Source of the DNA: Gammaproteobacteria bacterium
Lineage (GTDB): Bacteria; Pseudomonadota; Gammaproteobacteria; Pseudomonadales; Cellvibrionaceae
DNA length: 35,165 nucleotides
Assembly: GCA_005801205.1 (NCBI GenBank)
Contig: SYDJ01000092.1
Coordinates: 1 to 35,165 of the forward strand
Reading direction: 5' to 3'
Numbering within the stretch: the first letter of the stretch is position 1; each line of letters starts with the position of its first letter. Below, piece by piece: positions 25,660-33,862 of the stretch. Below the pieces are notes generated by a model. That model ran no database searches and was not told where the DNA came from. It was given only the letters and a program-made list of their open reading frames with translations. The position numbers and the translations under genes are program-made.

Positions 25660-27641
25660 ACTTCTTATATGAGCAGTACGCATTAATAACTACGCAATTT
25701 CACTGGCTACGCCCGCTATGGTTATTGGCGCTTATACCTGCGCTAGTGTTGAGTATTTTTTTATGGCGACAAAAACGTAAAGCCTACCAATGGCAACAAC
25801 TTATTGCGCCAGAACTACTGCCATTTTTACTGGATGGTAAAACCGTGCAGACTAAAAAATCCTTAATTTGGGTTTTATTATTTGCGTGGATGATTAGCTG
25901 CATTGCCGTTGCAGGCCCATCTTGGGTTAAGCGCCCAACACCAGTCGAAAAAAATCAAAACGCGCTGGTGATTCTGCTCGACCTTTCCTATTCAATGATT
26001 AGCGAAGATGTAAAACCTTCACGCATAGCACGGGCGCGCTTGAAAATTGCAGATATATTGCGCGAACGAAAAGATGGCCAAACCGCATTAATTGCTTACG
26101 CAGGCGAAGCACATACAGTGACACCTATTAGCGATGATAGCGCAACAATTCTGAGCCTCTTATCATCTATGCATCCAAACATTATGCCCTTGCAAGGCAG
26201 CAACACTGAAGACGCTATTGCTCGCAGCATCCAATTATTTCAGGATGCAGGCGCAACCCAAGGCGATATTTTATTAGTGACAGATGGTGTAGTGCCCGAA
26301 GCCTTTGATAAAATTCAAAGCCTGCTCGCAGGTAAAAAAATTCAGTTAAATATTTTGGGCGTAGGCACTACCCAGCCAGCACCTATCCCCAGCCCCAATG
26401 GCGGATTTTTACGTGACAAGTCTGGCACTATTATTACAACTCAGCTTAATAGCGCAGAGCTCACGCAATTAGCTACACGCTTGAATGGCCGCTTCCATGA
26501 AATATCTAACAACAATAGCGATATTGAATTTCTAAAACCTCGTGCACACAAAGATGACACAGATAAACAAACCGTAATGCGCGATTTTGATCAGTGGGTA
26601 GACAACGGCCATTGGCTTGTTTTTTTACTCTTACCCATAGCACTGTTCTGCTTTAGGCGCGGCCTACTTTTATCGTTATTATTGATACCCATACTAGGTT
26701 TTACTCCGTCACCCAGTTATGCCTTGGGGCTAGATGATGTCTGGCTCACTAAAGACCAACAAGCGCAACGCGAATTGAATAAAGGCGATGCTAAAAAAGC
26801 CGCTGAACAATTTACCTCGCCAGAATGGAAAGCCAGTGCGCAATATCGCGCAGGTGATTACGCTAGTGCAGCAGAAAGCTTTGCCAAAATTGATACAGCT
26901 AGTGGTCACTATAATCGCGGCAATGCTTTGGCAAAATCTGGCAAGTTAGAAGATGCTATCAAAGCTTATGATGAAGCCCTAAAGCGCGATGCCAACTTGG
27001 AGGATGCCAAGAAAAACCGCGCGCTTGCTGAAAAGCTGTTGAAGCAGCAAAAAGATCAACAACAAAATCAAAAGGACAACGGTAAAAATCAGGACGATAA
27101 AAACAAAAAAGATCAACAAAAAAAAGCTGATAAGCAAGATTCTGACAAACAAAATTCTGAGAATAAGGATGGCGATCAACAGAACCAAGACTCTACAAAC
27201 CAAGATGATAAAGAGAACCAAAAAGAAAAGGAAAACAAAGAACAACAGCAAAGCAACAGCCAAAGTTCTAGCGGTAACAATGCTAAAGACCAAACGAAAG
27301 AATCTGCACAGCAGTCTTCGCAAAGTGCACAGCAAAGCTCTCAAGAGGCTAATAAAGCGCAGTCAGGCCAGTCTTCAAGTGCTGGTCAAGCACAACAAGA
27401 GTCTCAAGCATCTTCTGCCGCGGGTTCTGCTGCTAATACAGCACAGCAAGCCGCACAAATTGATGAAAGCAAGTTAACGCCCGAACAAAAGCAAGCGCTT
27501 GAACAATGGCTGCGGCGCGTACCCGATGACCCCGCAGGCTTATTGCGCAACAAATTTAGATATCAATACGATCTTAATCGCCAGAAGCAAGCCGAAGGCG
27601 AATTGAAATCACCCGATAACAATGCAGATCAACGTTTGTAA
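25656..27641 (+). CDS. BatB-like VWA protein fused to TPR and low-complexity tail (BatB/BatC)
   Basis: A 661-residue membrane protein. Helices at about 20-36 and 68-86 precede a VWA domain with MIDAS motif LLDLSYSM (DxSxS at 109-113) and LLVTDG. Hydrophobic segments at 320-350 are followed by TPR-like repeats (about 365-460: GDYASAAESFAKID, YNRGNALAKSGKLEDAIKAY). Residues 463-600 are a low-complexity Gln/Lys/Asn/Asp/Ser tract. The conserved ending EQWLRRVPDDPAGLLRNKF follows. The whole equals a BatB-BatC fusion. It starts at TTG 25656, seven nt after AAGGAG, and the TTG overlaps the batA stop. The topology places the TPR part probably in the periplasm (inference). Confidence 0.93.
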   Translation: MNFLYEQYALITTQFHWLRPLWLLALIPALVLSIFLWRQKRKAYQWQQLIAPELLPFLLDGKTVQTKKSLIWVLLFAWMISCIAVAGPSWVKRPTPVEKNQNALVILLDLSYSMISEDVKPSRIARARLKIADILRERKDGQTALIAYAGEAHTVTPISDDSATILSLLSSMHPNIMPLQGSNTEDAIARSIQLFQDAGATQGDILLVTDGVVPEAFDKIQSLLAGKKIQLNILGVGTTQPAPIPSPNGGFLRDKSGTIITTQLNSAELTQLATRLNGRFHEISNNNSDIEFLKPRAHKDDTDKQTVMRDFDQWVDNGHWLVFLLLPIALFCFRRGLLLSLLLIPILGFTPSPSYALGLDDVWLTKDQQAQRELNKGDAKKAAEQFTSPEWKASAQYRAGDYASAAESFAKIDTASGHYNRGNALAKSGKLEDAIKAYDEALKRDANLEDAKKNRALAEKLLKQQKDQQQNQKDNGKNQDDKNKKDQQKKADKQDSDKQNSENKDGDQQNQDSTNQDDKENQKEKENKEQQQSNSQSSSGNNAKDQTKESAQQSSQSAQQSSQEANKAQSGQSSSAGQAQQESQASSAAGSAANTAQQAAQIDESKLTPEQKQALEQWLRRVPDDPAGLLRNKFRYQYDLNRQKQAEGELKSPDNNADQRL

Positions 27642-29410
27642 TGACCATGACCATCCAAACAATGACAAGTAAGACTATGGCAATCAAGACTATGAACACA
27701 CTCAATTATCATGCTCTAGGCCGCAGCCTACTGGCTGTTGCGTTACTTTTTATCAGTATCTTTGCACATGCAGACCAACTTACAGCAAGCGTAGACCGCA
27801 ATGAAATTAGCATTCAAGAAACCTTCACACTAACGATTGCTGCTGATTCACGAGCAAGTAGCGCACCGGATTTTAGCCCACTCAAAAATGATTTTGAGAT
27901 TCTATCTAGCAACCAAAGTCAGTTCACTTCTATTACTAATAGCGGCACTGAATTTAAAAAAGTGTGGCAGCTCACCCTAGCCCCCAAACGAGTGGGCAAA
28001 CTACTAATCCCTTCGTTTAATATTGACAACTCGGTTAGCGATGCGATTGAAATAAATGTTAGCCAACAACGTAAAACGCAAGCTAATGGCGACGAATCTG
28101 TAAGAGTCAATATTGAAGCCAGTAAAAATGACGTCTACGTGCAAGAGCAAATCTTGGTAACCATTAAATTAATCTCACAAGTCAATTTAAGCCAAGCAGA
28201 AATGCAACCCTTGGAAATTAAAAATGCGGTACTGATTCCTCTATCAGAAAAACCCAAACAGTACGTCAGTAATATCAATGGTAAGCAACACTTAATACTT
28301 GAAAGCAACTACGCCCTTTTCCCACAGGAAAGTGGTGAGCTGATTATTCCAAGCACTATTTATTCTGTGGTACCCAATGTAGAACGCGATTTATGGAATG
28401 ATCCTTTTGGTCGTAATCGCGCCAATATTTTGCGTTTGCCCACCGAGGAACAACGTATAAACGTTAAACCAGTCCCCGCTGAAGCAGCAGGGAAAACCTG
28501 GCTGCCCGCTAGCAATGTCACACTCCATGAAACTTGGAGCTCTAGTCTAGATCATTTAAAAATGGGCGAGCCAGTAACGCGCACTATTACTATTACCGCT
28601 GAAGGTTTAACTGGCGGACAAATAACCCCCTTACCAACGAATATTATGGACGGCCTAACTTTCTACCCAGACCAGCCACAAAATAGCGACAACAAAACCG
28701 CCAAAGGTATTGAGGGTAGACGCGTTGAAACAATAGCCATTATTCCCAATCATGGGGGCGAATTTACTCTACCAGAAGTCAGCATTGACTGGTGGGATGT
28801 AAATTCGCAATCTATGAAAACGGCTACTTTGCCCGAGAAAAAAATCACTGTATTAGGTGATGCCGCGCCAACCGCTAATACCACACAAACAATAAGCGCC
28901 AGTGCAAGCAGTAACGCAAGCGAAGAGCAAAACGCAAAAGCAGAAGTCGTCACCAAGGTTAGCCCTTGGTTGTGGGCTAGTACTGTGCTATTCGCACTTA
29001 TTTCTATTGTCTTAAGTGTTTATGTATTTCACTTAAAAGCTTGTTTAAAGCAGCTACAAGCCGAGCAAGAAAAAGCGAATGCAATCACATCAGAAAAAGA
29101 AAAACATATTTGGGATTTACTCAAACATTCTGCAACCAACAGAAACGCCAGTGACTTACGCAAACACATATTAAGCTGGGCAAAGTTTCATTGGCCAGAA
29201 GCAACTATCCATTCACTCGATGATGTTGCCAAGCTCGCAGGTAAACTTGAGCTGACGGAATCGCTGAAAAAATTAGATGCATTGTTGTACAGCAATCATC
29301 CCGACGACAACTGGGCCGCGCAAGAAATACTGAACCTATTGAATGAGTGTCGTAAAGAAAGGAATATAAAGAGAACAACGGTCAAATTAAAATCGCTATA
29401 CAACAATTAA
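27641..29410 (+). CDS. BatD-like membrane protein
   Basis: A 589-residue protein ending the MoxR/Bat operon. After an N-terminal signal (hydrophobic LLAVALLFISIFAHA, about 30-44) come beta-rich extracytoplasmic domains opening with LTASVDRNEISIQETFTLTI, the usual BatD start, then one transmembrane helix (about 443-467) and a cytoplasmic coiled or helical tail. The start overlaps the batB stop (TAATG). The first 18 codons contain five in-frame ATGs in a short repetitive stretch, and ATG 27692 (MNTLNYHALG) would give a more normal signal peptide, so the true start may be up to 51 nt downstream. BatD is proposed to scaffold the VWA partners; its action is not established. Confidence 0.92.
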   Translation: MTMTIQTMTSKTMAIKTMNTLNYHALGRSLLAVALLFISIFAHADQLTASVDRNEISIQETFTLTIAADSRASSAPDFSPLKNDFEILSSNQSQFTSITNSGTEFKKVWQLTLAPKRVGKLLIPSFNIDNSVSDAIEINVSQQRKTQANGDESVRVNIEASKNDVYVQEQILVTIKLISQVNLSQAEMQPLEIKNAVLIPLSEKPKQYVSNINGKQHLILESNYALFPQESGELIIPSTIYSVVPNVERDLWNDPFGRNRANILRLPTEEQRINVKPVPAEAAGKTWLPASNVTLHETWSSSLDHLKMGEPVTRTITITAEGLTGGQITPLPTNIMDGLTFYPDQPQNSDNKTAKGIEGRRVETIAIIPNHGGEFTLPEVSIDWWDVNSQSMKTATLPEKKITVLGDAAPTANTTQTISASASSNASEEQNAKAEVVTKVSPWLWASTVLFALISIVLSVYVFHLKACLKQLQAEQEKANAITSEKEKHIWDLLKHSATNRNASDLRKHILSWAKFHWPEATIHSLDDVAKLAGKLELTESLKKLDALLYSNHPDDNWAAQEILNLLNECRKERNIKRTTVKLKSLYNN

Positions 29411-29423
29411 TCTAGGTTATAAA

Positions 29424-29452
29424 AAATGGCACCAGTAAAAGAGGTGCCATTT
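29424..29452. terminator. Bidirectional terminator between batD and the lipoprotein gene
   Basis: AAATGGCACC (29424-29433) and GGTGCCATTT (29443-29452) form a perfect 10-bp stem with a 9-nt loop. On the minus strand a run of six T follows, giving a good terminator for the lipoprotein gene; on the plus strand the T-run is short but it lies 14 nt after the batD stop. Confidence 0.85.
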
Positions 29453-29474
29453 CAGAAATACTTAGCGTCTATCA

Positions 29475-29915
29475 CTATCGACTTGCCAAGGTTAAACCCG
29501 CCACATTTAAATAAGCCAACAACTCTGCTTCGCTAGTAAACTTTTTCATTTGCAGGCTAGACGCATCCAGATTAACGGCCAGCCCTAATTTTTTGCTCAT
29601 TAAAACGCTCAAGGCTGCCTTATCCAGTTTGCCATTCGGCGAAACAGACTTTAGCTCTGCCGGCGTCAGGCTACTGTGTCTCTTGCCAGATTTATAAATA
29701 GTGCCATTGTTAAAATCTACTGCGAATGCGATAACGCCAGGGATAAAGAAAAATAACAGGCCTATAGCATCTGCAACAGCAACAATCGGATCTATCTCAC
29801 CACTTTTAGTACCTTTACGCTCAGGATAAAAGATGGTGCCACACGCAGTAAGCTGTAAAACCATTACCGCGCTCAAACTTACAGCGATCATTCTTGTTAA
29901 TGTTTTTTTGATCAT
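29475..29915 (-). CDS. Small lipoprotein, unknown function
   Basis: A 146-residue predicted lipoprotein. Residues 1-24 form a basic then hydrophobic signal, with the lipobox LTAC and Cys25 as the lipidation site, so it is anchored in the inner or outer membrane (residue +2 is Gly, which permits outer-membrane sorting). After YPERKGTKSGEIDP comes a hydrophobic stretch AVADAIGLLFFFIPGVIAFA (about 46-65) and VDFNNGTIYKS. The C-terminal part (about 80-146) is helical and soluble. I recognise the layout from uncharacterised gammaproteobacterial lipoproteins but no function. GGAGAG lies seven nt before ATG 29915. It is divergent from the DUF6882 gene. Confidence 0.88.
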   Translation of the reverse strand: MIKKTLTRMIAVSLSAVMVLQLTACGTIFYPERKGTKSGEIDPIVAVADAIGLLFFFIPGVIAFAVDFNNGTIYKSGKRHSSLTPAELKSVSPNGKLDKAALSVLMSKKLGLAVNLDASSLQMKKFTSEAELLAYLNVAGLTLASR

Positions 29916-30099
29916 AAGAACACTCTCCAGCTGATTAATTCAAAATGCTTGCAAACCTTGGTTTACTCAATAAAACCCCACCCCAAGTCTGCCTTATTTA
30001 ATAAGCCCAAGATAGGCAGTTTTTGGCATTTCTAGTAGGAAATAAAGCACTAAATCTATATAGTCGCGCCTATTCTGACCTGTATTCGGGGATAAATTA

Positions 30100-30573
30100 A
30101 TGAACGATGATGAATTTGAACTCTTTTTAACCAGCGCCAATGCCGAGCTTAAAGAAAAGCAGGCACATTTGACGGATACCTACGGGTTCGGTAGCCACAA
30201 GCGCTGGATGTTTGAAAACGATAAAGCCAAGTTACAGTTTTTTAATCACGACGATAAGCTGGTATTAGAAGCTGACATTATCGACATCGGCAGCTATTCA
30301 CCCAGTGCAAAAACATGGAAATGGGCTTGGGCTTATGAGTCTATACATCCACTGTTAAAAGTGGACTCTTTGCGAATTAGAGAACTAGAAGAGATTACTG
30401 ATTTAGTGGTCTTCGGAGAAAAAGAACCTTTTGAGGCAGATGAATATTTAGCCTGGGAGTTAGCGGCCATGACCGTAAAACATTTGGATGCTATGGGTTG
30501 TTATCGCGCATTTTCTTCTGCACGTAACGTGAATATGTTTTTTGCAATCACTGCGGTTCACGTAATTAATTAG
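30100..30573 (+). CDS. DUF6882-like protein
   Basis: A 157-residue soluble protein of unknown function. The pattern RWMFENDKAKLQFF, a strand with LVLEADIIDIGSYSP and TWKWAWAYESI is the signature of DUF6882-type domains, small alpha/beta proteins often found singly. Two Trp-rich strands (residues of about 70-84) and a C-terminal AMTVKHLDAMGCYRAFSS are conserved-looking. GGGG eight nt before ATG 30100 is an adequate ribosome-binding site. It is transcribed alone, divergent from the lipoprotein gene (184-bp gap with no other visible gene) and convergent with the sensor gene at 30661. Confidence 0.8.
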   Translation: MNDDEFELFLTSANAELKEKQAHLTDTYGFGSHKRWMFENDKAKLQFFNHDDKLVLEADIIDIGSYSPSAKTWKWAWAYESIHPLLKVDSLRIRELEEITDLVVFGEKEPFEADEYLAWELAAMTVKHLDAMGCYRAFSSARNVNMFFAITAVHVIN

Positions 30574-30660
30574 TTTTTATTTAAGGGCTTAATACAGAAT
30601 TGACTGCTGGAGCGGATAAAGCTAAAGCCGCCCCAAGAGTTAAGTGCTTTCATAGAATAC

Positions 30661-31467
30661 TTAGGTGCGGTGAAACTGAATTTTTTCTACCTGCCGATCA
30701 AACTCTGATAATACGTGCTCGATGCATCCCGTTGCCAGCTTAAAATATTCAGCCGGTGTGATACTTGGTGTATCCGTAATTACCTGCTCTTCAATCACTT
30801 TCAAGAAACTGCGAAAATCCTGTTGGGTTGATTCAGACCATAGGGGACTGATATTAGATTCAATTTTCACCAACAAATGATTTAACTGAATACGTAACAC
30901 GCTCGTGCAAAAACCTTTACTAACAACGCCCATACCTAAAGCACGTGCCTGACCGATATATTCTGCAATAAATAATAAATTACGCCAATTGACATCCGTT
31001 GCCTCAATCAAACCTAATTTTCCCAAATGATGCGCGTAAGCCAAATCATCAATAAGGTACAGTAAGTTTGCAATCAAATTATTGTGCTGCTTTAAATTGG
31101 CTTCCGCATCAACATCCTTGTAGCGCGCATCAATACGTAGCCAATGATCAACAATACTATCCCATTTACTATTATCCAGAATCCAACCTTCCACTGAGTG
31201 TAAATCCGCGATTTCCTTTTTAATTAACACCTCAATTTTTGCTATTTCAGCACTTACCGCCAGATTGCCGCTAAGGTAACTATTCGTTAGACCACGATGC
31301 TGTTGAATATAGGTAAGTAAACTACGAAGTCTTTTAAGATATGCGATGCCTGTTCTAAATAATTTCTCTTCAGTTTTTTTACGCTTAATAACCCCCAATA
31401 CAGCTGTGAATAAAGCGACACCAGGAACAACTACAAAAATAAATATAAACGAAAAAGGTATATCCAT
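30661..31467 (-). CDS. Membrane-anchored NIT-like sensor protein
   Basis: A 268-residue protein with one N-terminal helix (about 5-26) followed by KRKKTEEK; the positive charges put the rest in the cytoplasm. The remaining 240 residues are helical and carry the NIT (nitrate/nitrite-sensing) type pair: YIQQHRGLTNSYLSGN (53-68) near the start and YIGQARALGMGVVSKG (170-185) in the second half. These resemble the Arg-bearing helices of NIT domains, and the same pair occurs in the chemoreceptor at 14657. There is no output domain. It begins one base after the stop of the adjacent transducer gene, with GGAG seven nt before its ATG inside that gene, so the two are translationally coupled. A role as the transducer's sensory partner is inference. 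Confidence 0.75.
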   Translation of the reverse strand: MDIPFSFIFIFVVVPGVALFTAVLGVIKRKKTEEKLFRTGIAYLKRLRSLLTYIQQHRGLTNSYLSGNLAVSAEIAKIEVLIKKEIADLHSVEGWILDNSKWDSIVDHWLRIDARYKDVDAEANLKQHNNLIANLLYLIDDLAYAHHLGKLGLIEATDVNWRNLLFIAEYIGQARALGMGVVSKGFCTSVLRIQLNHLLVKIESNISPLWSESTQQDFRSFLKVIEEQVITDTPSITPAEYFKLATGCIEHVLSEFDRQVEKIQFHRT

Positions 31468-31468
31468 T

Positions 31469-32605
31469 TTATAACTCCGCCCGACGAGTTAAACGATGAA
31501 GATGCTCAGCTATCTCGGCCGCCTGCGCTGCACGTTTACTATTGTCGTGCGCATGATTAGCCACTGTTTCTACATGGCCCGATATTTCTCTGACTGCCAT
31601 ACTTTGCTGCGATGTCGCAACTGCAATTGCATCAACCAATAAGAAAACATCATTTGTTCTTGTGGATATATCTCTCAACGCTGAATCTGCGTTTTGTACA
31701 CTGCTCTGACAATACACGGTTTTATCTAGAACTGAGTTCATGCTCAACAACACTTGCTGCATATTTGCTTGCACTTTAGCAATACTACTTGAGATTTCTG
31801 TTGCAGAACCTTGGCTGCGATTAGCAAGCACCCTAACCTCATCTGCGACCACAGCAAAACCTCGCCCGTACTCACCTGCCCTTGCAGCTTCAATTGCAGC
31901 GTTTAGGGCAAGCAAATTGGTTTGCTCGGAAATTTCACTGATAATGCGCGACATACTGGTGACTGAATGCATAAGTTCATCCAAGGTGGTAATGCGCGCT
32001 TGGGTATCCTTAGCAAGCTCTGCAACCTGCGACACTTCAGTATTAGCATGCTTTAAGGCTGCGCTGCCTTTTTCGGTAAGCTGTAAGGCTTCAGTTGCTT
32101 TATTTCGTGTCGATTTTATCCGCTGAGAAATATCTTCCAAACTGTAGCTCATTTCGGTAATGGCGGCAGCGCTAGATGTGGTTGCGGCTGATTGATCGGC
32201 TGCACTTTGAGAGTATCTGCGCGCATTGGTTGCTAATTCGGCGGATGAAAAAGCCATTTCTTTGAGTGCATCATAATTAGCATCTAATGTTCTACGGTAG
32301 GGCTTTAAAATTTCATGCAAGGGTTCACGCAACGGAAACAGAAATCCATTAACATGAAGTTTCCACTCTAAATTTTGTTCATTGCTGAGGTGCGCTAGGT
32401 AACGTTTTAATCCCTGTATATCATTAAACAACGACAATAGAGTTAACCCGCCAACTAGAGCTATTAATGCATAATTAATTTCAATCAAAAGGCTTGATAC
32501 ATTAAGCAATTCAAAAATAATCGCGATAATACTCAAGAGCACAAGTAACAATAAAATTCGCCCTAAGCCAAAAATGAGTAACGCCTGCTTAATGCCGACC
32601 CACAT
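31469..32605 (-). CDS. Methyl-accepting chemotaxis transducer lacking a sensor domain
   Basis: A 378-residue chemotaxis transducer. Two helices (about 16-34 and 43-61) are joined by a loop of only about ten residues, so there is no periplasmic sensor domain. A short linker, without an obvious HAMP domain, leads to the signalling hairpin, whose tip is intact: [18 protein letters not shown] (227-244), then [18 protein letters not shown]. The start is set at ATG 32605, five nt after GGAGAGG; an in-frame ATG at 32635 would add ten residues but lacks a ribosome-binding site. The NIT-like protein follows one base after the stop. The pair may act as a split receptor. Adaptation sites were not assigned. 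Confidence 0.93.
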   Translation of the reverse strand: MWVGIKQALLIFGLGRILLLLVLLSIIAIIFELLNVSSLLIEINYALIALVGGLTLLSLFNDIQGLKRYLAHLSNEQNLEWKLHVNGFLFPLREPLHEILKPYRRTLDANYDALKEMAFSSAELATNARRYSQSAADQSAATTSSAAAITEMSYSLEDISQRIKSTRNKATEALQLTEKGSAALKHANTEVSQVAELAKDTQARITTLDELMHSVTSMSRIISEISEQTNLLALNAAIEAARAGEYGRGFAVVADEVRVLANRSQGSATEISSSIAKVQANMQQVLLSMNSVLDKTVYCQSSVQNADSALRDISTRTNDVFLLVDAIAVATSQQSMAVREISGHVETVANHAHDNSKRAAQAAEIAEHLHRLTRRAEL

Positions 32606-32856
32606 ACACGCCTCTCCATCGGTGCACCACTGCATCTAAAATTAAAAACAGTTAAATTAATTAAGCGCTTAAAAATGGTAGCAAGCACACTTTTGGCTCA
32701 CACCGAAAATTACATGGCAACTTTCTGGTGCACGACTTCCTTTTGAGCAGCCTTAACTTAATACGCAGGTAAGTGTTTCAACATTCATGCCATTGAACGA
32801 GAAATCATGTATTTAAAATTTTGCTACTTTTTTGCTTTTTTAGCGGTTTATGCTTG

Positions 32857-33552
32857 CTAGTATTTGGGCCACGCTAATTGCCAAGGAGAGAGAAACTCTT
32901 GTATTGCAGTATTAAATTCAACAGTTGAAAATAAATCGCCTTCTCTGGGCAATTCTGTAAAGCGGTAATCTTGTCCATTAAGCTTAAATGCCAAACTAAA
33001 GGCATGGAGATACACCCTATCGCGATTAATGCAGCTAGCAGCATCTGCGTAAAGCGCATCACCGACAATAGGCGCACCTATACTTTTAAGAGCAACCCGA
33101 ATTTGATGGGTTTTACCCGTATGCGGTTTAACAATAAATAACCTTTTACCCTCACCTACAGACGCACTAAAAAACTGAGTTATCGCAGGATTAATGTGTG
33201 TTGTTAATAATTTCCACGCGCCGCGCCGCGCCGATTCCATGTCGCCTTTAATTAACCCCTGTTTCTTTTTGGGTTTTTTAGCACTTATCGCCAGATAAAA
33301 TTTTTGAATCTCGCGGTTTTTAAATTGATTAACAAGTTCTTGATTAGCTGTAGCAGTTTTTGCCATTACGAGTAAACCAGAGGTGACTTTATCTAAACGA
33401 TGAACAGGGTAAAGCTCAGCCAAACCTTGGGTTTGCTTTACCGTTTCAAATAATCCACGCTCGCCACCTTCACTGTGAAAGCTGGTATTAGGTTTTTTAT
33501 AGATCACTAAAAAGTGTTCGTTATTTTCAATCAGCTCATAAATATCATGCAT
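32857..33552 (-). CDS. RluA-family pseudouridine synthase
   Basis: A 231-residue RNA pseudouridine synthase of the RluA group, which isomerises uridine in rRNA or tRNA. The catalytic motif is clear: YPVHRLDKVTSGLLVMAK, where Asp in HRLD is the nucleophile. The family's third motif, VKPHTGKTHQIRVALKSIG with APIVGDALYA, is also present. No S4 domain precedes it, so it belongs to the short RluA-like forms; the exact target site cannot be read from sequence. ATG 33552 (MHDIYELIENN) is preferred over an in-frame TTG at 33573, though neither has a strong ribosome-binding site. The 310-bp region upstream holds a candidate small RNA. Confidence 0.93.
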   Translation of the reverse strand: MHDIYELIENNEHFLVIYKKPNTSFHSEGGERGLFETVKQTQGLAELYPVHRLDKVTSGLLVMAKTATANQELVNQFKNREIQKFYLAISAKKPKKKQGLIKGDMESARRGAWKLLTTHINPAITQFFSASVGEGKRLFIVKPHTGKTHQIRVALKSIGAPIVGDALYADAASCINRDRVYLHAFSLAFKLNGQDYRFTELPREGDLFSTVEFNTAIQEFLSPWQLAWPKY

Positions 33553-33643
33553 ATAAAATTCATCTAACAACAATTCATCTATTAAAACGGGTTATTGCGA
33601 CGTAAAAAACTAAGTAAAACCTCGCAAATAAATCTTAGCTCAC

Positions 33644-33649
33644 TATAAT
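33644..33649 (+). promoter_or_regulatory. -10 box of the candidate small RNA
   Basis: A perfect TATAAT sits seven to eight nt before the predicted 5' end of the folded RNA (33657). The -35 region at 17-bp spacing (CTCGCA, 33621-33626) is weak, which is compatible with a promoter that relies on its -10 region or on a factor. Confidence 0.6.
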
Positions 33650-33656
33650 GAAGACA

Positions 33657-33772
33657 AGTATCCGCAGTGTTGCACAGTAACGGGTAATGCCCAAGAGCGC
33701 CTATCTAAGCGCTCCTTAAATCCTGACTGTGAAGTTCAAGGATTTACCTAACCACTGCAACCTGCGGATACC
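33657..33772 (+). ncRNA. Candidate structured small RNA (6S-like words)
   Basis: The 310-bp gap between the pseudouridine synthase and acetyltransferase genes holds a compact fold. A closing stem pairs 33659-33674 (TATCCGCAGTGTTGCA) with 33756-33770 (TGCAACCTGCGGATA), about 15 bp with one bulge. Inside are GAGCGC/GCGCTC (about 33695-33714) and AAATCCT/AGGATTT (about 33718-33745) hairpins and a smaller GGG/CCC pairing. A TATAAT box lies just upstream. The words CCTTAAA, GTTCAAGG and CCTGCGG, and their order, recall gammaproteobacterial 6S RNA, but the element is about 115 nt, not the usual 180 or so. It could be a short 6S-like paralogue, an unrelated small RNA, or a leader of the acetyltransferase. 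Confidence 0.55.
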
Positions 33773-33812
33773 CTATTCCTAAAGCGTTTTTCCGTAAAAA
33801 ATCTGCATATTT

Positions 33813-33836
33813 CTGGATTATGAATTTATAATCCAG
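33813..33836 (+). terminator. Stem-loop before the acetyltransferase gene
   Basis: CTGGATTAT (33813-33821) and ATAATCCAG (33828-33836) form a perfect 9-bp stem with a 6-nt loop, followed after CTTCAC by TTTTT. It may end the small RNA or act as an operator; it lies 26 bp before the acetyltransferase ATG. Confidence 0.5.
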
Positions 33837-33862
33837 CTTCACTTTTTATATCACAAAAAACA

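Noticed and set aside
26979-27344. Very hydrophobic 121-residue minus-strand frame
   Set aside because: It is the complement of the Lys/Gln-rich low-complexity codons of the BatB/BatC gene, which read as Leu/Phe/Ile on the other strand.
30609-30634. Stem GGAGCGG/CCGCCCC between the DUF6882 and NIT-like genes as a terminator
   Set aside because: The stem has a mismatch and a 12-nt loop, with no T-run on either strand; too weak to call.
32605-32700. sigma54 or sigma28 promoter for the transducer gene
   Set aside because: A TTGCT word is present but no GG at the -24 position, and no FliA-type TAAA/GCCGATAA pair is seen.
33718-33745. TTCAAGG hairpin as the T-arm of a tRNA
   Set aside because: No acceptor stem, anticodon arm or CCA end can be fitted around it; the wider fold is a different multi-branched structure.
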